DNA of 31,587 nt, from the NCBI GenBank assembly GCA_910577415.1, contig CAJTLK010000011.1, positions 1 through 31,587 on the forward strand. Direction: 5' to 3'. Below the pieces are notes generated by a model. The model saw only the letters and a list, made by a program, of their open reading frames with translations, was not told where the DNA came from and searched no databases. This document shows positions 1-7,745 of this stretch, in pieces (the first letter of the stretch is position 1; each line of letters opens with the position of its first letter). Both the position numbers and the translations under genes were made by a program. Source of the stretch: an uncultured Oscillospiraceae bacterium. Its GTDB lineage: Bacteria > Bacillota > Clostridia > Oscillospirales > Oscillospiraceae.

Positions 1-540
1 ATGATGCCCAATCTGGACGGCATTCGGGCCACAGCCAAGCTCCGGGAAAACTGCAACGTGCCCATTATCCTCCTCACCGCCAAGAGCGAGGACGCGGACA
101 AGGTGCTGGGGCTGAACATCGGCGCCGACGATTACATCACCAAGCCCTTTAATCCCATGGAGGTTATTGCCCGGGTCAAGAGCCAGCTCCGGCGGTATAC
201 CCTGCTGGGGGGCAAAAGCCAGGAGACCCCCGACGACGGCCTCCTCTGCAACGGCGGCATCGTCCTGGACGACGCTGCCAAGGCCGTCACCGTGGATGGG
301 GAGGCGGTGAGCCTCACCCCCCTGGAGTTCAATATTCTCCGTCTGCTCCTTCAGCACCCCGGCCAGGTCTTCTCCACCGCTCACATCTATGAGCAGGTGT
401 GGAACGACGCCGCCTTCGGCTCAGAGAACACCGTGGCTGTCCACATCCGCCACATCCGGGAGAAGATCGAGATCGACCCGGCCAACCCCAGATATATCAA
501 GGTCGTCTGGGGCCTGGGCTATAAAATGGAGAAGGTGTGA
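1..540 (+). CDS. OmpR/PhoB-family response regulator (5' truncated by window)
   Basis: This is the C-terminal 179 residues of a winged-helix response regulator. The window opens inside the receiver domain, just after the expected phospho-acceptor Asp, which is therefore not visible. The segment MMPNLDG, the conserved Thr in LLTAK and the Lys in ITKPF (about residue 49) are the usual receiver landmarks. A Trans_Reg_C winged helix follows from about residue 85 to 178, with LTPLEFNILRLL and the closing VWGLGYKME. The stop codon TGA is immediately followed by the sensor kinase gene, so the two form an operon and a cognate pair. The regulon cannot be read from the window. The true start lies upstream of base 1. 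Confidence 0.95.
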   Translation: MMPNLDGIRATAKLRENCNVPIILLTAKSEDADKVLGLNIGADDYITKPFNPMEVIARVKSQLRRYTLLGGKSQETPDDGLLCNGGIVLDDAAKAVTVDGEAVSLTPLEFNILRLLLQHPGQVFSTAHIYEQVWNDAAFGSENTVAVHIRHIREKIEIDPANPRYIKVVWGLGYKMEKV

Positions 541-542
541 CT

Positions 543-2579
543 ATGAAAACTGATTTCCGTTCCCGCTTTTGGGTCAAAGCCTTGGCTCTTTTACTTACCG
601 TTGTCTGCGGCGCCATGGCTGCTCTGGGCTGGCTCTACACCTTGGCTCACTACGATTCCATCTTCCGGCCCCAGGATTACACCGATTCCCGCGCCTACAA
701 TACGGCCATGAACGACACCCGCTCCTCTCTGGAGTCCATGCTGCGTTACTATGACCGTATCCGCCGGGGGGAAAGCCTCACCTATTTTGAACAGCAGCAA
801 TACGACGCCGCTAAGGCCGCCCTGGACGTCGCCAACACCAACTTCCGCTACACCGTCCGGGACAACAAGACCAGCGAGCTGCTCCTTTCCTCCGCCGGAG
901 AAAATTCTCTGAGCAATGTAGGGTATGTGGGTTCCTCCCTCCGTTCTCTCTACCCCACCGGGCGGGACTATTCCTACTCCCAGTTCGATGATGAGCAGCT
1001 CCTCACCATCTTCTATGATGGCTACGGCAATATTCTCTACCAGGTGCAGGGCTATGCCGACGGCCCCTACACCCCCGACGAGGTCAACAAATACGCCCTG
1101 GAGTTCGGCTGTGACCAGTCCTTTGCCGTCCGGGATAGCTTTTATGCCGCCCGTTATGAGACCACTTCCCAGACCGATCCGGTGTGGTTCTACTTCGCCG
1201 TGGCCGCCACCGTTCTCTGCCTGGTGGGCACCGTCTTCCTCATGTCCTGTGCCGGACGGAGAAAGGGTGCGGAGGGCTTCGTCCTCAACTGGTCGGATAA
1301 GATCCCCTACGACGTCTATTTCTGCGCCATGGCCTGCGCCATCACCGGCCTCGCCGCCTGTGGCATAGAGGCGGCGATAGAGGTCTTCTTCTATGAGAGC
1401 AGCTACCAGGTCCTCCTTCTTCTCTCCGCGGGCATCTTTGTTCTGGCCTTTGCTCTCGGCGAGGCCGGTCTTATGTCAACCGCAGCTCGGTGCAAGGCCC
1501 ACACCCTCCTCCGCAACACCGTCATGTGGAAATTATGTAAACTTATTGGCCACTGCTTCCGGGCCATGGGCCGGGGTCTGGCCACCATCTTTGGCCGCTG
1601 GCAACTCACTCACCGGGTGGTCATTCTGTTCCTCCTCTATCTGGTGGGCACCGTCCTCACCGGCTGCACCATCATCCTCATTCTCCCCTACCAGGCCGCC
1701 GTCCTCTATGGCCTGTGCCGCTGGACAGAGGGCTGGCAGACCATCCGGGACGGCACAGCGGCCATCATAGGCGGCAAGCCTGATACGGTCATCGACACCC
1801 ACGACATGGACCGCTATATTTGCCGGGAACTGCGCTCTCACGCCGAACAGCTCAACGACCTGGGCAGCGCCATCAACTCCGCCGTGGAGGAGCGGCTGAA
1901 GAGCGAGCGGATGAAAGCCGAGCTGATCACCAACGTCTCCCACGACCTGAAGACCCCTCTCACCTCCATCATCAACTATGTGGACCTGCTGAAAAAGGAG
2001 GATATCCAAGGGGAAAAGGCCCAGGAATACATCGAGGTACTGGACCGAAAGTCCCAACGGCTGAAAAAGCTTACCGAGGACTTAGTGGAGGCCAGCAAGG
2101 CATCCACCGGGGCCATTGCCATCAACAAGGAGCGGCTGGGACTGGCGCAGCTGGTCAACCAGGCCCTTGGCGAGCACAGCGAGCGCTTTGCCGCCGCCGA
2201 GCTTACCGTGGTGCCCGATCTTCCCGCCGAGGAGATCTACGTCTCCGCTGACGGACGCCACTTATGGCGGGTACTGGATAATCTGCTGGGCAACTGCCGC
2301 AAATACGCCATGGCGGGCACCCGGATCTATATCGACTTGAAGGAGTGGGAGGGCAGCGCGGTGCTGTCGGTGAAGAACGTCTCCGCCCAGGCTTTGAACA
2401 TCCCGCCGGAGCAGCTCATGGAGCGGTTCGTCCGGGGGGATGAGAGCCGGACCACCGAGGGCAGCGGTCTGGGGCTATCCATCGCCCGGAGCCTTACCGA
2501 GCTTCAGGGCGGGACCTTCCGGCTGGAGGTGGACGGCGACCTCTTTAAGGCCATCGTCACCCTGCCGGTGGTAAAATAA
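543..2579 (+). CDS. Membrane sensor histidine kinase, partner of the upstream regulator
   Basis: This kinase of about 678 residues has a large membrane sensor half. One N-terminal segment (about 11-33) is followed by an extracytoplasmic region of about 175 residues, then about four more hydrophobic segments between roughly 210 and 390. The HisKA box NVSHDLKTPL has the phospho-acceptor His at about residue 467. The ATPase part shows the N box (DNLLGNCRKY) and a GSGLGLS glycine box near 640. The usual Asp-rich G1 box is replaced by a VKNVS segment, which I recall from many clostridial kinases of this type. I chose ATG 543 over GTG 537 because GGAGAAGG ends seven bases before it. The ligand is unknown. 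Confidence 0.93.
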   Translation: MKTDFRSRFWVKALALLLTVVCGAMAALGWLYTLAHYDSIFRPQDYTDSRAYNTAMNDTRSSLESMLRYYDRIRRGESLTYFEQQQYDAAKAALDVANTNFRYTVRDNKTSELLLSSAGENSLSNVGYVGSSLRSLYPTGRDYSYSQFDDEQLLTIFYDGYGNILYQVQGYADGPYTPDEVNKYALEFGCDQSFAVRDSFYAARYETTSQTDPVWFYFAVAATVLCLVGTVFLMSCAGRRKGAEGFVLNWSDKIPYDVYFCAMACAITGLAACGIEAAIEVFFYESSYQVLLLLSAGIFVLAFALGEAGLMSTAARCKAHTLLRNTVMWKLCKLIGHCFRAMGRGLATIFGRWQLTHRVVILFLLYLVGTVLTGCTIILILPYQAAVLYGLCRWTEGWQTIRDGTAAIIGGKPDTVIDTHDMDRYICRELRSHAEQLNDLGSAINSAVEERLKSERMKAELITNVSHDLKTPLTSIINYVDLLKKEDIQGEKAQEYIEVLDRKSQRLKKLTEDLVEASKASTGAIAINKERLGLAQLVNQALGEHSERFAAAELTVVPDLPAEEIYVSADGRHLWRVLDNLLGNCRKYAMAGTRIYIDLKEWEGSAVLSVKNVSAQALNIPPEQLMERFVRGDESRTTEGSGLGLSIARSLTELQGGTFRLEVDGDLFKAIVTLPVVK

Positions 2580-2591
2580 AAGCTAACAAAG

Positions 2592-2632
2592 GACTGGGGC
2601 CTTCCACTTGGAAAGCCCCGGTCTTATTTTTT
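2592..2632 (+). terminator. Rho-independent terminator after the two-component operon
   Basis: A 14-bp stem with one C-A mismatch and one G-U pair (arms 2592-2605 and 2610-2623, loop ACTT) is followed by TTATTTTTT. It ends the kinase transcript. The minus-strand degV gene converges on it, but the T-run favours the plus strand. Confidence 0.85.
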
Positions 2633-2656
2633 ACTCTTTACCGATCCGCAACGCGT

Positions 2657-3523
2657 CTACGCCAAAAACTGAATGGCGGCGCCCAGCATCCCCCGGCCCA
2701 CATAGGTGGCAAGGGTAGCGTCCATGTTGGCGGTATAGAAATCCTTGCACCCAGGGATGGCAGCCTTCAGTTCCTCCCCCAGCTCCAACATCCCCTCCGG
2801 GTCGCCGCCGTTCTCCACCGCCAGATTAAACGGACGGCCAGGGTCGGTAATGTTGGCCTTCACCAGCTCGATAAGCTTCTCAGGCACCTGCTTCCGTCCC
2901 CGGGCCTTGGCCACATTGATGAGCTGGCCATCCTCGGCAAAGCCCAACAGAGGCTTGATGGACAGCAGTGTCCCGGCCAAAGCGGTGATCTTACCGATGC
3001 GCCCGCCCTTCTGGAGATATTCCAGCGTGTCCACCGAGAAGTAGGGGAAGGTGTTCCGCAGCAGGAACTCCACCCGGCCATTTTTCAACTCCTCCCAGGT
3101 TGCGCCCGCCTCGATCTCCTTCCAGAGCTGGAGCGCCACCATGCCGATACCCAGAGCACCGCTGCGGGTCTCAAAAACCGCCGTCTCCAGCTCCCCAAAC
3201 TCATCACACATGACCTGCATCATGTTATGGGTGCCGGAAAGTCCAGAGGAAAGGGGTAGCACGATGACCTTCTGGAAGCCGTCATCCCTGATCTGCTCCA
3301 GCGCTTTCTCCACGCGGGCAAGCTCGGGCAGGGAGGTCTTGGGCAGCTCCCCCGCCTCCTGGCGGGCATAGACGTCCAGATTGTTGATGGTCTCGCCGTC
3401 GTTGTAGTCCCCATCGGCGCATGCGATGCGCAGGGGCACCACGTAAAACGGCTTGCCCGCCAGGTCATTTGGCCCCAGGTCGGCGGTGGAATCCAATAGG
3501 AACGCGATCTTTTCGGGATTCAT
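2657..3523 (-). CDS. DegV family fatty-acid-binding protein
   Basis: This 288-residue protein is full length for the DegV family. These proteins bind a fatty acid and, where studied (FakB), present it to the FakA kinase to make acyl-phosphate. Family landmarks are the opening FLLDSTADL, the KTSLP segment, the SSGLSGT loop and VDTLEYLQKGGRIG near the middle. No FakA or other DegV partner lies in the window. The ATG at 3523 follows GAGAGGAAG at a suitable distance. It is divergent from a TetR-type regulator, and its own promoter overlaps that gene's leader and operator. Control of lipid uptake by that regulator is therefore an attractive inference but unproven. Confidence 0.93.
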   Translation of the reverse strand: MNPEKIAFLLDSTADLGPNDLAGKPFYVVPLRIACADGDYNDGETINNLDVYARQEAGELPKTSLPELARVEKALEQIRDDGFQKVIVLPLSSGLSGTHNMMQVMCDEFGELETAVFETRSGALGIGMVALQLWKEIEAGATWEELKNGRVEFLLRNTFPYFSVDTLEYLQKGGRIGKITALAGTLLSIKPLLGFAEDGQLINVAKARGRKQVPEKLIELVKANITDPGRPFNLAVENGGDPEGMLELGEELKAAIPGCKDFYTANMDATLATYVGRGMLGAAIQFLA

Positions 3524-3631
3524 AAATGACTTCCTCTCATTGACAGCTTGCCGCCGTCCCTCTATAATGAATACATACCCCTCACCGCTGTTACGTCTTC
3601 CTCTGTGTTGGGAGAGAGGCGTTTATGCGGC

Positions 3632-3699
3632 ATAACAACAATTTGTTATTGTTTTTTCTTTTTTCGCCGTATTTTCTCTAACATAACAATGTTATGTTA
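3632..3699. promoter_or_regulatory. Two palindromic operator candidates between degV and the TetR gene
   Basis: A perfect 9-bp inverted repeat, TAACATAAC-AAT-GTTATGTTA, occupies 3679-3699. A second, related dyad, ATAACAA-CAAT-TTGTTAT, lies at 3632-3649. Both use an ATAAC/GTTAT half-site, as expected for one dimeric regulator binding twice. The first overlaps the predicted degV start point and lies just upstream of the tetR start. Autoregulation plus control of degV by the adjacent TetR protein is inferred from position. Confidence 0.7.
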
Positions 3700-3701
3700 G
3701 T

Positions 3702-3729
3702 ATTATACCATGTTTTATGATTCTGTCAA
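3702..3729 (-). promoter_or_regulatory. Sigma-A-type promoter for degV
   Basis: On the minus strand TTGACA (3729-3724), a 16-base spacer and TATAAT (3707-3702) form a near-consensus promoter. Its predicted start, near 3695, falls within the 21-bp palindrome at 3679-3699. The -35 box lies between the TetR-gene operator and its Shine-Dalgarno. Confidence 0.75.
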
Positions 3730-3741
3730 GGAGGCTCCCAT

Positions 3742-4335
3742 ATGGATTACCAGACCAGTCGGCAGCACCGCGCGCAGACCACCCGCAAGGCTATTCTGGA
3801 CGCGGCGGTGCGTCTGACCAGGGAGGGCGGCTTTGATAAGCTCAATATTCGTGACGTCTGCGCTGCTGCCGGAGTGACCACCGGGGCCTTTTACCACCAT
3901 TTTTCCTCCAAAGAAGACCTGCTCACCCAGGGCTTTTCCTCTCTGGACGCCTATCTGGAGGAGGCTATGGGACCCTATGCCTCCGCCCCGCCTCTGGAGC
4001 GGCTGGAGGCGCTGGTCCGCTCCTACGCCGCCTACACTGAGGATATGGGCTGGCAGACCATGGCCCTCTACTACACCCGGCGGCTGTCCGATCCCGCCTC
4101 CGCCGCTTCCCTCTCCCCCAACCGCTACACTCTGCGGACCATGGAGGAGTGCCTCCGGGAACTCTCGGCGGAGCAAGTCCTCACTCCAGAACGCACTCCG
4201 GCCTGGACTGCCGAATTCTTTTTCCGTCACTTTCGGGGCGTCGTTGTAGACTGGATATTGCACCAGGGCGGGTATCCCCTCTGGCCCAAGCTGGAACAGG
4301 ATTACGCCCTTTTCGAGGCTGCTTTCCGGGCATAA
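3742..4335 (+). CDS. TetR/AcrR family transcriptional regulator
   Basis: This is a 197-residue regulator. The N-terminal helix-turn-helix spans roughly residues 12-58, with ILDAAVRL, the DVCAAAGVTTGAFYHHF recognition segment and FSSKEDLL. The C-terminal 135 residues form the divergent ligand and dimer domain, so the effector cannot be read. AAGGAGG stands seven bases before the ATG. It is divergent from degV, with two palindromes between them. Neighbourhood suggests an acyl or lipid effector, though an unrelated drug-type ligand is equally possible. A terminator follows directly, so it is probably transcribed alone. Confidence 0.93.
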   Translation: MDYQTSRQHRAQTTRKAILDAAVRLTREGGFDKLNIRDVCAAAGVTTGAFYHHFSSKEDLLTQGFSSLDAYLEEAMGPYASAPPLERLEALVRSYAAYTEDMGWQTMALYYTRRLSDPASAASLSPNRYTLRTMEECLRELSAEQVLTPERTPAWTAEFFFRHFRGVVVDWILHQGGYPLWPKLEQDYALFEAAFRA

Positions 4336-4351
4336 GCGCGTATATTTCCCG

Positions 4352-4391
4352 CCCCCACCGCGTATTTTTGCTGGGTGGGGGTGGTTTTTTT
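4352..4391 (+). terminator. Rho-independent terminator overlapping the ylbJ start region
   Basis: CCCCCACC (4352-4359) pairs perfectly with GGTGGGGG (4374-4381). A short TGG and then a seven-base T-run (4385-4391) follow. The T-run contains the first base(s) of the proposed TTG start of ylbJ, so termination here would separate the regulator from ylbJ except by read-through. Confidence 0.7.
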
Positions 4392-5586
4392 GAGCGGACT
4401 GTTGAGCAAGCGGCACTGGCGGGAGGGCGCTGCCGCCGCGGCCCTGCTGTGCTGCGCCTTGGCTCTCATCTGTTGGCCCAAGGAGACCAGCGCCGCCGTC
4501 CAGGAGGGGCTGGCGCTGTGCTATAATGTCATTATTCCCTCCCTCTTCCCCTTTTTCATCCTCACCTCGCTGGTGATCTCCCTGGGCCTGGCAAGCTATT
4601 TGGGACGGCTGCTGGAGCCGGTGATGCGCCCGCTGTTCCACGTGGGCGGCTCCTGTGCCGCCGCTCTGGCCCTGGGCTTTGTAGGCGGCTACCCCGTGGG
4701 CGCCCGGGCCGCCCTCACCCTCTACCAGTCGGGGCAGTGTACCAAGTCGGAGTGCGAACGGCTGCTGGCTTTCTGCAACAACTCCGGCCCCGCCTTCATT
4801 TTGGGCGTGGTAGGGGCGGGAATTTTTGCCGACAGCCGTGTGGGGCTGCTCCTCTGCCTCACCCATGCTCTGGCCTCTGTGTGCGTAGGACTGGTGTTTC
4901 GGTTTTACCACTGGCGGGATAAGGCTGAACGCACCCTCCGCCCCTCTCCCTCCATCGGTGTGGAGCGGTTTTCCTCCGCCTTCACCGGGGCGGTAAAGGG
5001 CGCGCTCACCTCCACGCTGAATATCTGTGCCTTTGTGGTCTGCTTCACCGTCATCATCCGGCTATGCTTTCTCTCTGGGATTCTTCCCGCTCTGGCCCGG
5101 CTGCTGGGCAGAATGTTTGCCCCTCTGGGCTTTACGGAGATCTGGGGCCAACGGCTCCTTACCGGGGTACTGGAGCTGTCCTCCGGGGTGGCAGCCCTCA
5201 CCGGCAGCGGCTCCCTCAGCGGCAGGGCCGCTATGGCGGCCTTTGTGCTGGGGTGGGCGGGGCTTTCCGTCCATTGTCAGGTCCTCTCCTTTTTGGGGGA
5301 AAGTGGTTTGAACGTCCGCACCTACATTGCCGGAAAGGCTCTCCATGGCTGCTTTTCCGCCGGTCTCACTGCTCTTCTCTTCCGGGCTCTCCCCCTGGAG
5401 GAAAAAGTATCCACCTATCTGGCAGAACAGGTGGAGGGGATCGCGGGGACAGATTTTTATACCGCCCTCGCCATCTCCACCGTCGCGGCCTGGATAGTGT
5501 TTTTGCTCTTTTTTCTCTTCGCTGCCTTAGGGATCAGGTTGGGCGGAAAAACCTGTGGAAAAAAGAGAAAGATCGTGGTACAATAG
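4390..5586 (+). CDS. ylbJ: Sporulation integral membrane protein YlbJ-like
   Basis: This polytopic membrane protein of about 398 residues is of usual YlbJ length. It carries two nucleoside-recognition (Gate)-like halves. Recognisable stretches are IIPSLFPFFILTSLV, the GFVGGYPVGARA loop, ERLLAFCNNSGPAFILG and, in the second half, LLTGVLELSSGV. YlbJ is required for normal spore maturation in Bacillus subtilis; its molecular role is unclear. The start is ambiguous. GTG 4375 lies inside a terminator stem without a Shine-Dalgarno, whereas TTG 4390 follows GGTGGGGGTGG at workable spacing, so I chose the latter. The last codons (GTG GTA CAA TAG) are also the left end of a repeated hairpin element. 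Confidence 0.85.
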   Translation: MSGLLSKRHWREGAAAAALLCCALALICWPKETSAAVQEGLALCYNVIIPSLFPFFILTSLVISLGLASYLGRLLEPVMRPLFHVGGSCAAALALGFVGGYPVGARAALTLYQSGQCTKSECERLLAFCNNSGPAFILGVVGAGIFADSRVGLLLCLTHALASVCVGLVFRFYHWRDKAERTLRPSPSIGVERFSSAFTGAVKGALTSTLNICAFVVCFTVIIRLCFLSGILPALARLLGRMFAPLGFTEIWGQRLLTGVLELSSGVAALTGSGSLSGRAAMAAFVLGWAGLSVHCQVLSFLGESGLNVRTYIAGKALHGCFSAGLTALLFRALPLEEKVSTYLAEQVEGIAGTDFYTALAISTVAAWIVFLLFFLFAALGIRLGGKTCGKKRKIVVQ

Positions 5587-5690
5587 ATTCACTTTGCGAG
5601 CAAAGCGAGCTTAGTGAATCTTCTGTGCCCTTGTGGTACAATAGTTTTGCTTTACGAGGCCAAAGGCCGAGTTTAGCAAAACTTTGTGCC
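5575..5690. repeat. Two tandem copies of a hairpin element (about 58 bp each)
   Basis: Both copies begin with the identical GTGGTACAATAG (5575-5586 and 5633-5644). Copy 1 has a perfect 9-bp stem AGATTCACT/AGTGAATCT (5585-5593, 5613-5621). Copy 2 has a different perfect 9-bp stem AGTTTTGCT/AGCAAAACT (5643-5651, 5675-5683). The loops share CTTTrCGAG, CAAAG, CGAG and yTTAG blocks, and both copies end in a CTT-y-TGTGCC block. Copy 1 overlaps the ylbJ stop codon. The stems differ in sequence but not in pairing. I do not recognise a named family; a small palindromic mobile element or structured RNA fits. Confidence 0.85.
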
Positions 5691-5700
5691 GCTCCGCTGC

Positions 5701-5723
5701 TGCAAATTGCAGCGCAATTTGCA
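5701..5723. repeat. Third hairpin next to the tandem element
   Basis: TGCAAATTGC and GCAATTTGCA form a perfect 10-bp stem with an AGC loop. An outer CCGC/GCGG pairing extends it after a short interior loop. There is no T-run, so it does not look like a terminator. It lies between the tandem element and the Shine-Dalgarno of the next gene. Confidence 0.75.
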
Positions 5724-5766
5724 TGGCGGTATTACACTGGTACTCTCCACCAAGGAGGCCATAACT

Positions 5767-5994
5767 ATGTTTGGCAAAAAGAAGCTGTTTGAAACGAATA
5801 TCGAACCCCGATGCGTATACTGTGCCAAGGGGGCGCCCCTGGACGACGGCAGCATCCTCTGCGCCAAAAGAGGCGTGGTCACCCCCGGCAGCGCTTGCGG
5901 CAGCTTTCGCTATGATCCCCTGAAGCGGGTCCCCCCCAAGCCGGCGACCCCGGACTTTTCCAAGTTGTCCGATGAGGATTTTCGCCTGGATTGA
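5767..5994 (+). CDS. Small Cys-rich protein of unknown function
   Basis: This is a 75-residue, soluble, charged protein. It has a CVYC pair near residues 16-19, two further cysteines (in ILCAKRG and SACGSF) and a proline-rich, acidic C-terminus. Four cysteines in this layout could hold a zinc ion, but no named zinc-ribbon family was recognised. CAAGGAGG upstream supports the ATG at 5767. It follows ylbJ across the hairpin repeats and precedes a strong bidirectional terminator, so it is probably cotranscribed with ylbJ. No function is assigned. Confidence 0.8.
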   Translation: MFGKKKLFETNIEPRCVYCAKGAPLDDGSILCAKRGVVTPGSACGSFRYDPLKRVPPKPATPDFSKLSDEDFRLD

Positions 5995-6076
5995 AAAGGC
6001 TGGGGTCTCCCTTTTCCGTGTTGGGTGGCTCCTTCCCTTCAGCAGATAAAAAGTATGCCCCATTTATAGATACAGC

Positions 6077-6114
6077 AAAAAATACCCTCTGGTCAAAGCC
6101 AGAGGGTATTTTTT
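6077..6114. terminator. Bidirectional rho-independent terminator
   Basis: A perfect 16-bp stem has arms at 6077-6092 and 6099-6114, with loop TCAAAG. The GC core CCCTCTGG is flanked by A and T runs, so it can terminate the plus-strand small gene and the converging minus-strand hydrogenase gene. Confidence 0.92.
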
Positions 6115-6150
6115 ATGTAAACTAAATATTATGTAAACTATATCTGCCGC

Positions 6151-7641
6151 TTACTTACTGGCGGAAGCGGCGGGGGTCTTCTTTCCCTTGGCGGGCTTTT
6201 TCCCGTCCTCCCCGGTCACTGCGGCGGCAATGGTCCGTCCGTCCGCCTGTTGGGCGTGCTTTTCCACGTCCTGTTGATTCCTGGGGGAACGGATCAGGAT
6301 GCCGGGGCCTTGGACGCAGCCTCCCTCACAGGCCATGCCCTCAATAAAGTTGACAGCCTCAAGGTTGCCTGTCTTAAGGGCCGCACGGAGCTTCATCAGT
6401 TCCGTCTTACAGGCGGCAAGGCCGGAGCACGACACCGAGCGAAGCTGGAATTTCTCCTCAGAGATCCCCTTCTCCTTCAATCCCTGTGCCACGGCGGCGG
6501 CCACGCCGCCGGAGTGGGCGAAAGAGCGGCCAAAGCCGGACGCCTCGTCCAAAGGAGTCTCCTCCAGGTTCTCGGGGTCGATATCCCTGGACGCGAAGAG
6601 AGGATAAAGCTCCTCAAAGGTCAGGGCGCAGTCCACGGTCCCCATGGTCTTGCCCAGCTGGTACTCACGTTTTTTTGCTACGCAGGGGCCGATGAAAACC
6701 ACCCGCGCCCTGGGGTCCCGTTCCTTGATGCGCTTGCCGATCATCACCATGGGGGACGGAGTGTGGGAAATGAGGGGGGCCAGGTCGGGGAAATTCTTCT
6801 CCACATAATCCACAAAGGCAGGACAGCAGGAGGAGAGCAGCCGCCCCTTCTCCAGTAGCTCCTCGCTCTCGGCCTCGGCGGTCATGTCTGCGCCCAAAGC
6901 CACCTCGGCCACGTCGTGGAAGCCCAGCATTTTAAGGCCGGTGACTACCTGGCCCAGGGTGGCGGGAGCAAACTGACCGGCAATGGAGGGCGCCACCACG
7001 GCATAGACCCGGAAGTCCCACCGCTCGGCTCCCTGGAGCATCTGGATCACATCCACAATGTAGGACTTATCCATGATGGCGCCAAAGGGGCACTGATAAG
7101 TACACGCGCCGCAGGAGACGCACTTATTGACGTCAATAGACGCTTTCTTATTCTCCCCCATGGAGATAGCGCCGGGGACACAGCCCCGCTCACAGGGCCG
7201 CTGGTGCTTTTCAATGGCACTGTATGGACAAGCGCTGACGCATTTGCCGCACATGATACACTTGCTGTGGTCGATGGTAGCCTTGTGGTTGATAATGGAG
7301 ATGGCCTCCTTGGGACAGGTGTGGACACACCGGGTGGCAATGCATCCCCGGCAGGCGGGTCCCACCTCGATCTGGGTCACCGGACACTCGTCGCAGGCCA
7401 CTTTCATGACCTCCACCATGGCGGGATATGCTTTGTCGCCCCCTATCGCCATCTTGACCCGGTCATTGATGACCGCCCGCTCCTTATAAATACAGCAGCG
7501 CATTTTGGCCTCCGGGCCGGGGATCAACTTCTCCGGGATATCCAATACCCCGGTGGTGAGTTTTCCTTCCCAGGCCAACTGGGCCACCGACTTGAGAACG
7601 CCGTCCTTCAGTTCCTGCACGGTGGTTTCAAATTTACGCAT
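6151..7641 (-). CDS. Monomeric [FeFe]-hydrogenase, group B type
   Basis: This 496-residue iron-sulfur hydrogenase catalyses H2/proton interconversion. The N-terminal part holds several Cys clusters: CRGCIATRCVHTCP, CIMCGKCVSACP and CVSCGACTYQCP, for 4Fe-4S centres. The H-cluster domain has SSCCPAF (Cys272, Cys273), GPCVAKKRE (Cys320) and GMACEGGC (Cys438, Cys442), so all four cluster ligands and the proton-relay Cys are present. GPC in place of the group A MPC motif, and the N-terminal region with VLDIPEKLIPG, match the group B1/B3 family. A Lys/Ala-rich tail of about 30 residues follows. ATG 7641 has AAAGGAGA upstream, whereas the longer form lacks this support. Maturases HydE, HydF and HydG are not in the window. 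Confidence 0.93.
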   Translation of the reverse strand: MRKFETTVQELKDGVLKSVAQLAWEGKLTTGVLDIPEKLIPGPEAKMRCCIYKERAVINDRVKMAIGGDKAYPAMVEVMKVACDECPVTQIEVGPACRGCIATRCVHTCPKEAISIINHKATIDHSKCIMCGKCVSACPYSAIEKHQRPCERGCVPGAISMGENKKASIDVNKCVSCGACTYQCPFGAIMDKSYIVDVIQMLQGAERWDFRVYAVVAPSIAGQFAPATLGQVVTGLKMLGFHDVAEVALGADMTAEAESEELLEKGRLLSSCCPAFVDYVEKNFPDLAPLISHTPSPMVMIGKRIKERDPRARVVFIGPCVAKKREYQLGKTMGTVDCALTFEELYPLFASRDIDPENLEETPLDEASGFGRSFAHSGGVAAAVAQGLKEKGISEEKFQLRSVSCSGLAACKTELMKLRAALKTGNLEAVNFIEGMACEGGCVQGPGILIRSPRNQQDVEKHAQQADGRTIAAAVTGEDGKKPAKGKKTPAASASK

Positions 7642-7716
7642 AGTGGTCTCCTTTCCGATGTGGAGGCAAAACGTCTCTTTCGGCCTCTCTGCTTTCATTC
7701 CCTTTTCTGCAAGGCC

Positions 7717-7745
7717 ATTTTAACATTCCCGTGCTTCCCTGTCAA
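7717..7745 (-). promoter_or_regulatory. Sigma-A-type promoter for the hydrogenase gene
   Basis: On the minus strand TTGACA (7745-7740), a 17-base spacer and TAAAAT (7722-7717) give a near-consensus promoter, leaving a leader of about 70 bases before the ATG at 7641. Confidence 0.8.

Noticed and set aside
3715..4911. Long minus-strand open frame across the TetR and ylbJ genes
   Set aside because: It overlaps two well-supported plus-strand genes, has low-complexity Gly/Gln-rich translation and no family resemblance. It is an antisense shadow of GC-rich coding sequence.
5585..5723. Hairpins after ylbJ as ordinary terminators or a CRISPR array
   Set aside because: None is followed by a T-run, there are only two related copies, and there are no spacers of regular length between identical repeats.
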